Shown here in pieces: positions 1 through 6,429 of a stretch of DNA of 10,915 bases (the first letter of the stretch is position 1; each line of letters starts with the position of its first letter). Location of the stretch: positions 1 to 10,915 of the forward strand of contig JAKAMD010000085.1 in NCBI GenBank assembly GCA_021823875.1, read 5' to 3'. Source of the DNA: Pseudomonadota bacterium. Lineage in GTDB: Bacteria > Pseudomonadota > Alphaproteobacteria > Rhizobiales > Xanthobacteraceae. Position numbers and translations under genes: made by a program. Under the pieces are notes generated by a model that saw only the letters and a list, made by a program, of their open reading frames with translations, was not told where the DNA came from and searched no databases.

Positions 1-177
1 CTGATGCTGATCGCCACCGGCGACCATGAGGCGCGCGAGCGCTTGCGCGAAAAGCTGCCGACCTGCGGTCTCGTCATTATCGATTTCGCTTTCGACGACT
101 GGAACCGGCTGCACCCGCATTCCGGACGGCTCGAACGCTTCGTCACGCCCAAGTCGCTGGAGGCGGCCGCCAATTAA
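1..177 (+). CDS. C-terminal end of an unrecognised protein (5' truncated by window)
   Basis: Frame 1 is open from the first base to a TAA at 175-177 and gives the last 58 residues of a protein that begins outside the window. Codons end mostly in G or C, like the other genes here, so the frame looks genuine. The fragment starts LMLIATGDHEARERLREK and ends RFVTPKSLEAAAN. It is mixed and hydrophilic with one hydrophobic stretch (CGLVIIDFAF), and shows no signature I recognise. The universal stress gene follows after 68 bp on the same strand, so the two could be co-transcribed. UspA-type proteins are sometimes encoded next to transporters such as TRAP permeases, but nothing in these 58 residues establishes that here. 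Confidence 0.65.
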   Translation: MMLIATGDHEARERLREKLPTCGLVIIDFAFDDWNRLHPHSGRLERFVTPKSLEAAAN

Positions 178-232
178 GGCGTCGCCCTCTATTCAACGCG
201 GTCGCCAATTCGTGGCAGGATGCTGCCGTCGT

Positions 233-238
233 GGGAGG
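233..238 (+). promoter_or_regulatory. Shine-Dalgarno site that decides the usp start
   Basis: GGGAGG lies 7 nt before the ATG at 246 but only 1 nt before the ATG at 240, and it overlaps the possible GTG start at 231. The spacing therefore selects 246 as the start codon. Confidence 0.75.
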
Positions 239-245
239 CATGAAC

Positions 246-671
246 ATGTACAAGAAAATCTTGGTCCCGGTCGATCTGGCCGACACCGATCTTGCCAAGC
301 CGGCAATCGAAACGGCGGTGATGATGGCGCGCATGTCGGGCGGTTCTGTCCGGCTGATCAACGTGCTGCCGATGACGCCGGTGATGCTGTCCGAATATGT
401 GCCGCCCGACTTCGACGCCCAACAGCGCAGATCGTCGGACGAGGCGCTCGCCATCATCGCGGGCGAAAGCGGGTTTGATCCCGCGCACGTCTCGCACACC
501 GTCCGTCAGGGCGGCATCTATCACGAGATCTTGGAAGAGGCGAAAGAGTTCGGCGCCGATCTCATCGTGATGACCTCGCACCGCCCGGCCATGCGCACTT
601 ATTTCCTCGGGTCCAACGCCGGCCATGTCGTGCGCTATGCCCGATGCTCGGTGCTGGTGGTAAGACGTTAA
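246..671 (+). CDS. Universal stress protein, UspA family (single domain, 141 aa)
   Basis: Small cytoplasmic protein of the Usp fold, a family usually induced by stress or growth arrest and often dimeric. The N-terminus MYKKILVPVDL is the typical first beta strand with its conserved Asp (residue 10). A helix with AIETAVMMAR follows, then strand VRLINVLP (35-42). The C-terminal signature is ADLIVMTSHRP...YFLGSNAGHVVRYARCSVLVVRR (104-141). Length is normal for one domain. In ATP-binding members the loop reads G-x2-G-x9-G-S/T. Here the first Gly is Ser111 (SHRP) while the later GS (122-123) is kept, a pattern I associate with UspF/G-like proteins, so nucleotide binding is uncertain. The start at 246 is chosen from the Shine-Dalgarno site at 233-238 and the family N-terminus. 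No regulatory site was recognised upstream. Confidence 0.93.
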   Translation: MYKKILVPVDLADTDLAKPAIETAVMMARMSGGSVRLINVLPMTPVMLSEYVPPDFDAQQRRSSDEALAIIAGESGFDPAHVSHTVRQGGIYHEILEEAKEFGADLIVMTSHRPAMRTYFLGSNAGHVVRYARCSVLVVRR

Positions 672-1134
672 CACCGGCCGCGCGCGCTCGTTTGTTCCAA
701 TGCCCGACCCGGTGCAGCCGCAAACATATTACTGCACTGACCACAATTATACTTGCATTATTCAACCGCTAAATCGGCGCGCGTGTTCGTGCTCTTCAAA
801 GCAAAAAGTTGCGGTTTTTCAAGCACTAATGCATAAGCAAGCCAGGCTGCCCCCCGATCGCCCGCCGCACAATAAGGTTGTGTCACCAAACTTTTACTAT
901 CCCGCTGTTGTATTTGTCGGCTTTTCAGTTTTACAGTGTTGAAGTTGGAATTGGCCGAGGGTGCCCATAAGCCAGTCGACCGTTACGAGCCGCCTGTACC
1001 GATAACAGCACCAAACACGGCACGCGGTGAGAATAGCAACAAGAGTCGCAAGGCGACCGCCCCAACATGCCAGTCGCTCTTCTTCAATCGTAAGGGCGTG
1101 CTGGGCTTCGGCCCAACCAAAAGGGAGAACGACG
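672..1134. other. 463-bp AT-richer region without a firm gene
   Basis: About 710-950 is clearly richer in A+T than the flanking genes, with runs such as AAACATATTACTG and CACAATTATACTTGC. It then grades into moderately GC-rich sequence before the orphan gene at 1135. Open frames here (700-942 and 936-1211 on plus, 897-1265 on minus) lack coding-like composition and recognisable domains. The AT-rich part could contain promoters for the orphan gene, but I could not find a convincing pair of -35 and -10 hexamers. No convincing hairpin followed by T residues was seen after usp. Confidence 0.5.
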
Positions 1135-1446
1135 ATGGGACGACTGGTATCACACGCACAGAAAGGTACGGCGGAGCAAAACTGGCGTCGGGACTTCAAC
1201 AGGGCACGTAACTGCAACGTGGACTTCTCACTGGAGCGATTCACAGTGAAACATCCGACCCGCAATAAGAGCCAAGTAACAGTCAGCCACGATGTCGCCG
1301 GGCTAGAGGCGATGCTCGACTACGCTATCGCTGAGGGCGCAGAAAAGCGTTTCGCGCACTTTGTTTCGCTGCTGCAACTCGCGCGCATGGCGCTCAAGGA
1401 AGAAAGCGAGGGACCGCGCAGCCGGGCGCGGAAAACACCGTCCTGA
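1135..1446 (+). CDS. Orphan hypothetical protein, 103 aa, atypical codon use
   Basis: The ATG at 1135 has a good Shine-Dalgarno (AGGGAG at 1122-1127, 7 nt spacing), which is why I prefer it to the upstream in-frame start at 1027. The protein begins MGRLVSHAQKGTAEQNWRRD, has a middle part rich in charged and polar residues, and then a likely amphipathic helical segment (GLEAMLDYAIAEGAEKRFAHFVSLLQLARMALKEE, about residues 57-91). It ends in a basic tail (RSRARKTPS). There is no signal peptide or membrane helix, and I recognise no family. Codons such as GTA, TCA, ACA, CGA and CTA are used freely, unlike the strongly GC-ending neighbours, which suggests recent acquisition or weak expression. It runs convergent to the minus-strand gene ending at 1527. 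Confidence 0.6.
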   Translation: MGRLVSHAQKGTAEQNWRRDFNRARNCNVDFSLERFTVKHPTRNKSQVTVSHDVAGLEAMLDYAIAEGAEKRFAHFVSLLQLARMALKEESEGPRSRARKTPS

Positions 1447-1455
1447 ACTCAGACC

Positions 1456-1492
1456 GCGCGCGGCCTCGACGCACCGCGTTCTGGCCGCGCGC
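1456..1492. terminator. Inverted repeat between convergent genes, possible bidirectional terminator
   Basis: GCGCGCGGCC (1456-1465) and GGCCGCGCGC (1483-1492) form a perfect 10-bp stem with a 17-nt loop, between the orphan gene stop (1446) and the stop of the minus-strand gene (1527). No T tract follows on either strand, so it is not a classical intrinsic terminator. A perfect 12-bp palindrome CCCTCGCGAGGG lies at 1515-1526, directly against the minus gene stop codon. Confidence 0.4.
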
Positions 1493-1526
1493 CGCCCGAC
1501 GCAAACCTGACCCACCCTCGCGAGGG

Positions 1527-2144
1527 CTAGCCTTTCGGCAAAAGCTCCGCCGGCAGCGTGTGCGGCGTGTAGCGGCCCGGCCAGTTGCGGCGAAAAAAGC
1601 TGACGCCCTGCCAGCCGAACAACACCAGAAATCCGGCGATGACCGCGGCGGCGCCGACCGAATGCGCTTCCAGTGCGCGCACCATGGTCGCGGCCAGCGC
1701 GAGCGCGACCACCACGAACAGCGCGAGCCCGGGCCAATAACTGAGGGGATGGCGCCCCCGCACATAATCCGCCGGGACCTCCGCCGCCGCCAGGTGCCGA
1801 TGCAGTTCGCGCACGAAGGCCGCATAGGGCCCATCGAGCCGTTCCTGCTCCACCATGCTCTTCCATGAACTGGAGACGAGTTGCAGCCGGGGCGCGCCTT
1901 CGGCCCAGATTTCCGTGGTGAAACGATGCGTCTGCATGCTCGCCGGCTTGTAGGTCAAGCGCACGCGCCGAACCGACCGATAGGGAACGTGGCCGGACTT
2001 GCTGCCGACCTCCCAGGCGATACCGGTGCCCGTCAGCCGGAACGTCCAGCCCGCCCCCAACAGCGAGGGCCGATAGCTGTAGGTCGGAACCCGCGGTGCA
2101 TATGTGCCACCCGTCGCAGCGGCCATTTCGTTGTTCTCTGTCAC
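1527..2144 (-). CDS. Conserved-type membrane protein with possible PH-like domain (205 aa)
   Basis: The N-terminal soluble part (about 30-118) has alternating strand-like segments, WTFRLTGTGIAWEVG, VPYRSVRRVRLTY and RFTTEIWAEG, then a helix ending YAAFVRELHRHLAA. This resembles the bacterial PH-like arrangement, though I cannot assign a named family. Two hydrophobic helices follow: LSYWPGLALFVVVALALAATM (about 135-154) and VGAAAVIAGFLVLFGWQGVSFF (163-184), with a basic flank FRRNWPGRY on one side. It is thus probably an inner-membrane protein with its N-terminal domain in the cytoplasm. The start is either GTG at 2144 or ATG at 2126. Neither has a strong Shine-Dalgarno; GTG has a GGGGGTTGAG-like run 6-15 nt upstream. 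It is divergent from coiled-coil gene A across 178 bp, so the two may share regulatory DNA. The function is unknown. Confidence 0.8.
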   Translation of the reverse strand: MTENNEMAAATGGTYAPRVPTYSYRPSLLGAGWTFRLTGTGIAWEVGSKSGHVPYRSVRRVRLTYKPASMQTHRFTTEIWAEGAPRLQLVSSSWKSMVEQERLDGPYAAFVRELHRHLAAAEVPADYVRGRHPLSYWPGLALFVVVALALAATMVRALEAHSVGAAAVIAGFLVLFGWQGVSFFRRNWPGRYTPHTLPAELLPKG

Positions 2145-2322
2145 GATGATCTCAACCCCCGGCCCAAGCAGGCTTTTTCGGCGTTAACCATGACCGGCAT
2201 CAAGCGTGCGTGGAAATCCGCGGTCGGCGCACACCTGTTCCAATTGTGGATGGCTTGGAATATCCTTAACCTTTCCGTCGGTCTGCAGCGTACCGTGGGC
2301 GTGGCGTGGGAGGGCGTATTTA
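2145..2322. promoter_or_regulatory. Divergent intergenic region with TTAACC half-sites
   Basis: This 178-bp region separates the minus-strand membrane gene from coiled-coil gene A. It holds two TTAACC elements, with TTAA at 2184-2187 and at 2266-2269. TTAACC is a half-site of the alphaproteobacterial CtrA box, but the second TTAA at N7 spacing is absent in both. The first lies within CGGCGTTAACCA (2179-2190), a 12-mer that also occurs upstream of the paralogue B at 7319-7330. No clear -10 element was found. Confidence 0.4.
2308..2314 (+). promoter_or_regulatory. Shine-Dalgarno site that decides the coiled-coil A start
   Basis: GGGAGGG lies 8 nt before the ATG at 2323. The frame stays open to 2206, but the 39 codons upstream of 2323 have a poor protein-like composition (several Cys and Trp). 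The strong site therefore supports 2323. Confidence 0.75.
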
Positions 2323-3852
2323 ATGGCTAAGTTGTCCGAACTGTTCGGGCGCCGCGAAGATATCGGTCCCGACAAAGCCATGCCGCCCTTAAGCGGAAAG
2401 CCGGTACAAGGCAATGGCAGTGCCGCCCAACCGGATAACGGCGGCATAGCCGAGAGTCTTTCCGACGTCGGCTCGCGCATCGGCGAAGAAAACGAGGCGC
2501 TGCGCAGCCTGCTGACCGATACCGGCCGCCAGATCGACGAGCTTGAAAAGCTCAAATCCGCCTTCGACAAGCTGGTCGGCCCCTTCAATTCGACATTGCG
2601 GGCGCTCGAGCAGGAAAAATCGCAGACCCTCAGCCTCTCCGGCATGCTGACGGAAGCGCGCGCCGCCTACGAGAAGCTGCGCGTCGAATTCTATGAGGTC
2701 GAGAAGAAGGCGACGGCGGCCCGCACCGAGGCCGAAAGCCTGCGCGATGAACTCGAGCTGACGCGCGAGGCGAACCGCACCCTCGAAAGCACGCGGCTTT
2801 CACTCAACGACGAGGTCAATGCGCTCAATGCCCGCATCGCCGAGCTGGAGCGCCAGCTCGCGCAGGAGACCGCCCAGCGCAAGAGCCTGACCGAGGCGCG
2901 CCGCGCGCAGCAAGAGCATATCGACCACGCCGAAAAGCGCATCGTGGAACTGGAAGGCGAGCTTGCCGCCACCCGCGAGAAGCTCACGCTGACCGAGGAC
3001 GACAAGACCTCGTTGCAGCTCGCGGTCGATCACGGCCTCGCCGAGACCGCCCGCCTCACCCGCCGCCTGACCGAAGCCGAGAACTCGCTGACCGCCACGC
3101 GCGCCCAGCTCGGCAAAGTCGAGGCGAGCTATGCCGATGTGTTCGGCGAACGCGGCCGGCTCGCCGCGGCGCTCGACGAGGCCAAAGAGCAGCATCAGGC
3201 CGAGCGCAACACCATGAGCATGCGGCTCGATGCGCTGTCCTCGCGCGCGGCCACCGCCGAACGGCTGCTCGCCGACGCGCGGCAGAACCTGATCGCCCGC
3301 ACCGAGGAAGTGCGCGTCTTCGACCGCAAGGCGGTGGACGCCACCATCGCGCGCAACGGCGCGGAGAAAAGGCTGGTGCAGATCGAGGCCTCGCACGAAG
3401 CGCGCGAGCGCCAGATCAAGGAGCTCGAGCACGTCCGCGTCACGCTCACCGAGCGCAACCATGCACTCGCCAAGACGCTGAAAACGCGCGAAACCGCGCT
3501 GACCCGCGGCGAGGAAAAGATCGCCACGCTCACCGAGCGCAATGCGCAGCTCGAAGCCGACCTGCAAATCAGCCGCAGCCACATCGAGAAGCGGGTGGAG
3601 GAACTCGGCGCCGCCCTGCAACGCGAACGCATGGAGCGGGCGATGCTGGATGGTGCGCTGGACGCCGCGCGGCGGGATAATGCGCGGCTGCAGGACGAAG
3701 CGGCCGCGCTGCGCGCGAGCGTGCGGCGCGGGCTGCAGATCGAGGAGCCGCCGATCGCGCCGCGTCCGCCCGCCAACGAGGATGCCGCCCCCGAGCCGTG
3801 GACGTCGATAACCGCGCCCGCCGGCGGCACGTCACCCGGCGGCCAGTCGTAA
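2323..3852 (+). CDS. Coiled-coil head-rod-tail protein A (509 aa), filament-like candidate
   Basis: The short head (1 to about 49) begins MAKLSELFGRR and is then Pro/Gly-rich. The rod from about 50 to 472 is almost unbroken heptad-type sequence rich in E, K, R, A, L and Q, with no Pro inside the coil except near GPF at about 86. The tail (about 474-509) is Pro-rich, containing EEPPIAPRPP. There is no Walker A/B or hinge, no signal peptide, no membrane helix and no Cys, so it is not an SMC ATPase despite likely automatic labels of that kind. The head-rod-tail plan resembles intermediate-filament-like bacterial proteins such as crescentin, but that is analogy, not shown homology. It is colinear with protein B at 7432-8853: over A residues 54-120 I count about 33 of 67 identities by eye. 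Upstream TTAACC half-sites hint at cell-cycle control. The function is otherwise unknown. Confidence 0.88.
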   Translation: MAKLSELFGRREDIGPDKAMPPLSGKPVQGNGSAAQPDNGGIAESLSDVGSRIGEENEALRSLLTDTGRQIDELEKLKSAFDKLVGPFNSTLRALEQEKSQTLSLSGMLTEARAAYEKLRVEFYEVEKKATAARTEAESLRDELELTREANRTLESTRLSLNDEVNALNARIAELERQLAQETAQRKSLTEARRAQQEHIDHAEKRIVELEGELAATREKLTLTEDDKTSLQLAVDHGLAETARLTRRLTEAENSLTATRAQLGKVEASYADVFGERGRLAAALDEAKEQHQAERNTMSMRLDALSSRAATAERLLADARQNLIARTEEVRVFDRKAVDATIARNGAEKRLVQIEASHEARERQIKELEHVRVTLTERNHALAKTLKTRETALTRGEEKIATLTERNAQLEADLQISRSHIEKRVEELGAALQRERMERAMLDGALDAARRDNARLQDEAAALRASVRRGLQIEEPPIAPRPPANEDAAPEPWTSITAPAGGTSPGGQS

Positions 3853-3940
3853 GCGCGTCCGGCGCCACCGGTCGGCCGCGCCGGCGGGAACCGGCACGTG
3901 ACGGCGGCGCCCGGTATTTTGTGGCGGCCGCCCGCCGGAG

Positions 3941-3969
3941 CTGACACGGGCGCCTCCCCGGCCTATATG
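3941..3969 (+). promoter_or_regulatory. Predicted sigma-70-type promoter for a leaderless mRNA
   Basis: CTGACA (3941-3946, one mismatch to TTGACA) is followed by exactly 17 nt and then TATATG (3964-3969, four of six to TATAAT). The start codon of the next gene lies 7 nt after the -10, about where transcription should begin. No Shine-Dalgarno precedes that gene, which fits a leaderless transcript. Confidence 0.5.
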
Positions 3970-3976
3970 AAAACCC

Positions 3977-4225
3977 ATGCGTAAATGGCTCTGGACACTG
4001 CCGCTGTTCGCCCTGCTGCTGGCGGCGCTCTGGTTCGCCGGCTCAGGCTGGGTCAGGCTGAGCGGCTATGACATCCCGCTCTACGGCTATGTCGCCCTCA
4101 TCGGCGGTGTCGCCGCTTCGCTCTTGGTCGGCGCCGGGCTGATGACGCTGGTATTTTATTCCAGCCGCCATGGCTATGACGACGAGGTGTCGCCGCCGAT
4201 GACGCGGAAAGATTTCGAGCAATAG
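3977..4225 (+). CDS. Small two-helix membrane protein (82 aa), unknown function
   Basis: The sequence MRKWLWTLPLFALLLAALWFAG gives a first hydrophobic helix at about 5-22 behind a basic N-terminus. A short polar loop (SGWVRLSGYDIPLYG) follows, then a second helix (YVALIGGVAASLLVGAGLMTLVFY, 38-61). The protein ends in a charged tail that is probably cytoplasmic (SSRHGYDDEVSPPMTRKDFEQ). The first helix could instead be an uncleaved signal anchor. Third-position G/C preference and the sensible topology support a real gene. The start is set by the first in-frame ATG at a suitable distance from the promoter at 3941-3969; there is no Shine-Dalgarno. It lies 124 bp after coiled-coil gene A on the same strand. 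I do not recognise a named family. Confidence 0.75.
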   Translation: MRKWLWTLPLFALLLAALWFAGSGWVRLSGYDIPLYGYVALIGGVAASLLVGAGLMTLVFYSSRHGYDDEVSPPMTRKDFEQ

Positions 4226-4373
4226 GATTCGTCAATTCGGCTTTTGTCGCGATGGCGGGCAGCCACCGCATATTGAGATGGCTGATCTGAACGGACTGCC
4301 GATTGTTTTTTATCCCGATTGATCCACAACTGCGCAGCGTCCTCGCAGCCGCGCGTAAGCGCGATTCGAAATA

Positions 4374-4393
4374 GAAGCCGCGCTCGCGGCTTC
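4374..4393. repeat. Perfect 9-bp inverted repeat (hairpin)
   Basis: GAAGCCGCG and CGCGGCTTC are separated by CT. As RNA this gives an 8-bp stem with a tetraloop. No T tract follows on either side, so it is not an obvious terminator; it could be an operator or a processing element. Confidence 0.5.
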
Positions 4394-4423
4394 GGGCGCA
4401 GCGATGAGGACTTAAATCTAAAT

Positions 4424-4534
4424 TTGCTCGGCAATGCGGCCTGGATCATCATCACGATGGCGGCGGTCATACCCTTGCACGCGACGATCTGGGGCATCGT
4501 CACTGGCACTGACAGAACGTCGGCACTGTGTTAG
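4424..4534 (+). CDS. Doubtful mini-ORF encoding one hydrophobic helix (36 aa)
   Basis: From a TTG at 4424 the frame reads LGNAAWIIITMAAVIPLHAT and continues IWGIVTGTDRTSALC to a TAG at 4532-4534. This would be a single-span membrane peptide. GAGGA at 4405-4409 is about 14 nt from the TTG, too far for a good Shine-Dalgarno. The frame continues upstream to 4319, but that part is not protein-like. The hydrophobic run with a normal aromatic belt is the only support, so it may be a remnant or chance. Confidence 0.25.
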   Translation: MLGNAAWIIITMAAVIPLHATIWGIVTGTDRTSALC

Positions 4535-4647
4535 GATTTCAGCCATAGCCGCCGTGTGCCTCATCGTCCGAGTGCAACGACTTCTGCTGCTTGGGAAGAA
4601 TGCTGACGTGAAATACGCCGGCATCAAACGGGGAAGGGCAACTTGCA

Positions 4648-6255
4648 ATGTTTACACAAATTCTCGATCCAACCGGAAACATGTTCGTCACCTGGCTGGT
4701 GGCGCTGATTCCGGTAGTGGCACTGCTGTTCATGCTCGCCGCGCTGCGCTGGTCGGCCTGGGTAGCGACCCTGGTCGGCTCACTCGTCACCCTCGCGCTC
4801 GGCATCTGGGTGTGGCACATGCCGGTCGACGAAGGCCTGCACGCCTACGCCTATGGCTCGCTGACCGGTATCTGGAACGTCGACTGGATCACGTTCTGGG
4901 GCGTGATGCTGTTCAACACGCTGGTTACCACCGGCACCTTTGAAAAGCTGCGCAGCTGGCTGATCGCGCAAGGCACCCAGGACGTCCGGGTGCAGACCAT
5001 CCTGTTCGCCTGGGCGTTCGGCGCGCTGCTCGAGGGCCTGGTCGGCTTCGGCTACCCCTGGGCCTTCGTCGCCCCGATCCTGATCGCGCTCGGCATTCCC
5101 GATCTCGACGCCATCCGCGTCGCCGCGATCGCCAACAATGCGCCGGTATCCTACGGCGCCTTGGGCGCGCCGATCATCGCGCTTGCCGCCGTCACCGGCT
5201 ATCCGCTGTTGGCGCTGTCCGCTTCGATCAGCAAGATCGTCGCCATCCTGGCGCTGCTGCCGCCCTGGATCCTGCTCTACCTGGTGTCCGGCCGCAAAGG
5301 CATGTTGGGCGCCTGGCCTTTGGCGATCGTCGGTTCGCTCGCCTATATCGCGGGCCAATTGCCGGTCGGCACCTATCTCGGCCCCTATCTGCCGGACGTG
5401 GCCGGCGCGCTGGTGTGCTTCGTCTGCCTCCTGCTGCTGCTCAAAGTCTGGCGGCCGGCCGAGGTGCTGGGCTACGGCGGCAAGCCGGTGGTCGGCGCCA
5501 CCGCCGGCAAGACCGAGCACGGGCTTTCCGGCGGCGACATCTTCCAGGCCTGGATGCCGATCGGCGTGCTGGTCATCATCGTCGTCGCCTGGACCGGTCC
5601 GTGGTCGCATCTGCCGGCCATCGTGCTGATGCACATGGAGGTCACAGCTGCCTCCTCGATCGCGGCGGGCGCCAAGATCGTGGCAATCTTCAACTGGACG
5701 CCGTTTGTCGGCGGCTCGGCGATCCTGGTGTCGTGGATCGTGGTCGCCCTGCTGCTGCGCGTGAATGGCCAGCAGCTCGGCGAAATCTGGCGCAAGACCT
5801 GGTCGCAGATGTGGGGCGCCTGCCTCGTGGGCGTGTTCATCTTCGGCCTGGCCTATGTCTATAACTTCTCCGGCATGGCGGCTTCGCTGGCCAAGGCGTT
5901 CTCCTCGCTCGGCACCGCCTTCATCATCGTGGCGCCCATCCTGGGCTTTATCGGCGTGGCGCTGTCGGGCAGCAACACCTCGACCAACGCTATGTTCGGC
6001 AAGTTCCAGGCGCTGGTCGGCCAGATCCTCGGCTTCCCGCCGCTGCTGCTGCCGACCGTGAATTCGGTGGGCAGTGAGATCGGCAAGCCAGTCGCGCCGC
6101 AGACTGCCAGCGTCGGCGTCTCGACCACGCGCTTCGTGCGCAACGAAGGCGACGTCATCCGGCATAATTTCGGCTGGACGCTGGTGCTGCTGGTCTACCT
6201 CGTGCTGATCAGCGTCGCCTGTTATCTGTTCTTCCCGGGGATCATGAAGCTCTGA
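4648..6255 (+). CDS. lldP: L-lactate/glycolate permease, LctP family (535 aa)
   Basis: Polytopic inner-membrane symporter of the LctP family (LldP/GlcA; TC 2.A.14), which imports lactate or glycolate with protons. Length is normal (about 530-560 aa), with a hydrophobic segment pattern of about 12-14 helices. Family blocks seen are GALLEGLVGFGYPWAF (125-140), IANNAPVSYGALGAPIIALA (161-180), the SGSNTSTN loop (440-447) followed by AMFGKFQALVG, and VGSEIGKPVAPQTASVGVST near the C-terminus, equivalent to the GKMISPQS-type block of E. coli LldP. Which substrate it prefers cannot be told. The start has a strong Shine-Dalgarno (GGGGAAGGG, 9 nt spacing). No lactate or glycolate dehydrogenase and no LldR-type regulator lies in the window, so it appears to stand alone. 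It is closed by the terminator at 6287-6316. Confidence 0.93.
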   Translation: MFTQILDPTGNMFVTWLVALIPVVALLFMLAALRWSAWVATLVGSLVTLALGIWVWHMPVDEGLHAYAYGSLTGIWNVDWITFWGVMLFNTLVTTGTFEKLRSWLIAQGTQDVRVQTILFAWAFGALLEGLVGFGYPWAFVAPILIALGIPDLDAIRVAAIANNAPVSYGALGAPIIALAAVTGYPLLALSASISKIVAILALLPPWILLYLVSGRKGMLGAWPLAIVGSLAYIAGQLPVGTYLGPYLPDVAGALVCFVCLLLLLKVWRPAEVLGYGGKPVVGATAGKTEHGLSGGDIFQAWMPIGVLVIIVVAWTGPWSHLPAIVLMHMEVTAASSIAAGAKIVAIFNWTPFVGGSAILVSWIVVALLLRVNGQQLGEIWRKTWSQMWGACLVGVFIFGLAYVYNFSGMAASLAKAFSSLGTAFIIVAPILGFIGVALSGSNTSTNAMFGKFQALVGQILGFPPLLLPTVNSVGSEIGKPVAPQTASVGVSTTRFVRNEGDVIRHNFGWTLVLLVYLVLISVACYLFFPGIMKL

Positions 6256-6286
6256 CTTTTCTCCGGCAGATAACGATAACGACAAA

Positions 6287-6316
6287 AAGGGGCGCAGCGA
6301 TGCGCCCCTTCCTTTT
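6287..6316 (+). terminator. Intrinsic terminator after the permease gene
   Basis: AAGGGGCGCA (6287-6296), loop GCGA, and TGCGCCCCTT (6301-6310) give a perfect 10-bp stem with a tetraloop, followed by CCTTTT. It lies 31 bp after the permease stop. The A-rich run before the stem would give a weaker U tail on the minus strand as well. Confidence 0.88.
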
Positions 6317-6381
6317 CGCCTCCCCTGCAAGCACGCGGCCCGGCTCCGCACCGCCGCCCCCCCGGTATCGCGCGGCGCGCC

Positions 6382-6402
6382 GAGGCGCTATCAAGGCGCC
6401 TC
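6382..6402. repeat. 7-bp inverted repeat upstream of the methyltransferase gene
   Basis: GAGGCGC (6382-6388), spacer TATCAAG, and GCGCCTC (6396-6402) end 27 bp before the methyltransferase ATG. It could be an operator or a leader hairpin; there is no further support. Confidence 0.35.
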
Positions 6403-6429
6403 CCTTCGTCTTCGGATTCCGGAAACCCC

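Larger units (their letters stand above)
4226..4647. other. 422-bp intergenic region before the permease
   Basis: This holds two GANTC sites (around 4229 and 4363), a T run (GTTTTTTAT near 4306-4314) without a convincing stem ahead of it, a strong hairpin at 4374-4393, and a doubtful mini-ORF at 4424-4534. The part from about 4226 to 4430 is richer in A+T than the flanking genes. I found no confident promoter for the permease. The permease Shine-Dalgarno (GGGGAAGGG at 4630-4638) is at the right end. Confidence 0.5.

Noticed and set aside
752..766. TTGCATTATTCAA as a FixK/FNR box
   Set aside because: The spacing between TTG and CAA is 7 nt rather than 8, and no oxygen-related gene follows.
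936..1211. Plus-strand 91-aa open frame
   Set aside because: It overlaps the better supported orphan gene in another frame, has no Shine-Dalgarno or recognisable domain, and its composition is not protein-like.
897..1265. Minus-strand 122-aa open frame
   Set aside because: Cys- and Trp-rich random-looking sequence opposite the orphan gene, with no ribosome site or family match.
2323..3852. Coiled-coil protein A (and B) as SMC chromosome-segregation ATPases
   Set aside because: No Walker A or B, no signature motif and no hinge; at about 500 aa both are far shorter than SMC proteins. The resemblance is coiled-coil composition only.
3967..3984. Five-codon ORF (ATG at 3967) overlapping the start of the 82-aa gene
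   Set aside because: Its ATG is part of the proposed -10 hexamer and it has no ribosome site; most likely chance.
4488..4520. Possible sigma-54 promoter (TGGCAC near 4504) before the permease
   Set aside because: The -12 GC element is not at the required spacing and no enhancer-like site was seen.
4780..6351. Long (523 aa) minus-strand frame across the permease gene
   Set aside because: Its sequence is dominated by His, Asp, Arg, Gln and Gly in the way expected for the antisense of a GC-rich membrane-protein gene; the plus strand carries clear LctP motifs.
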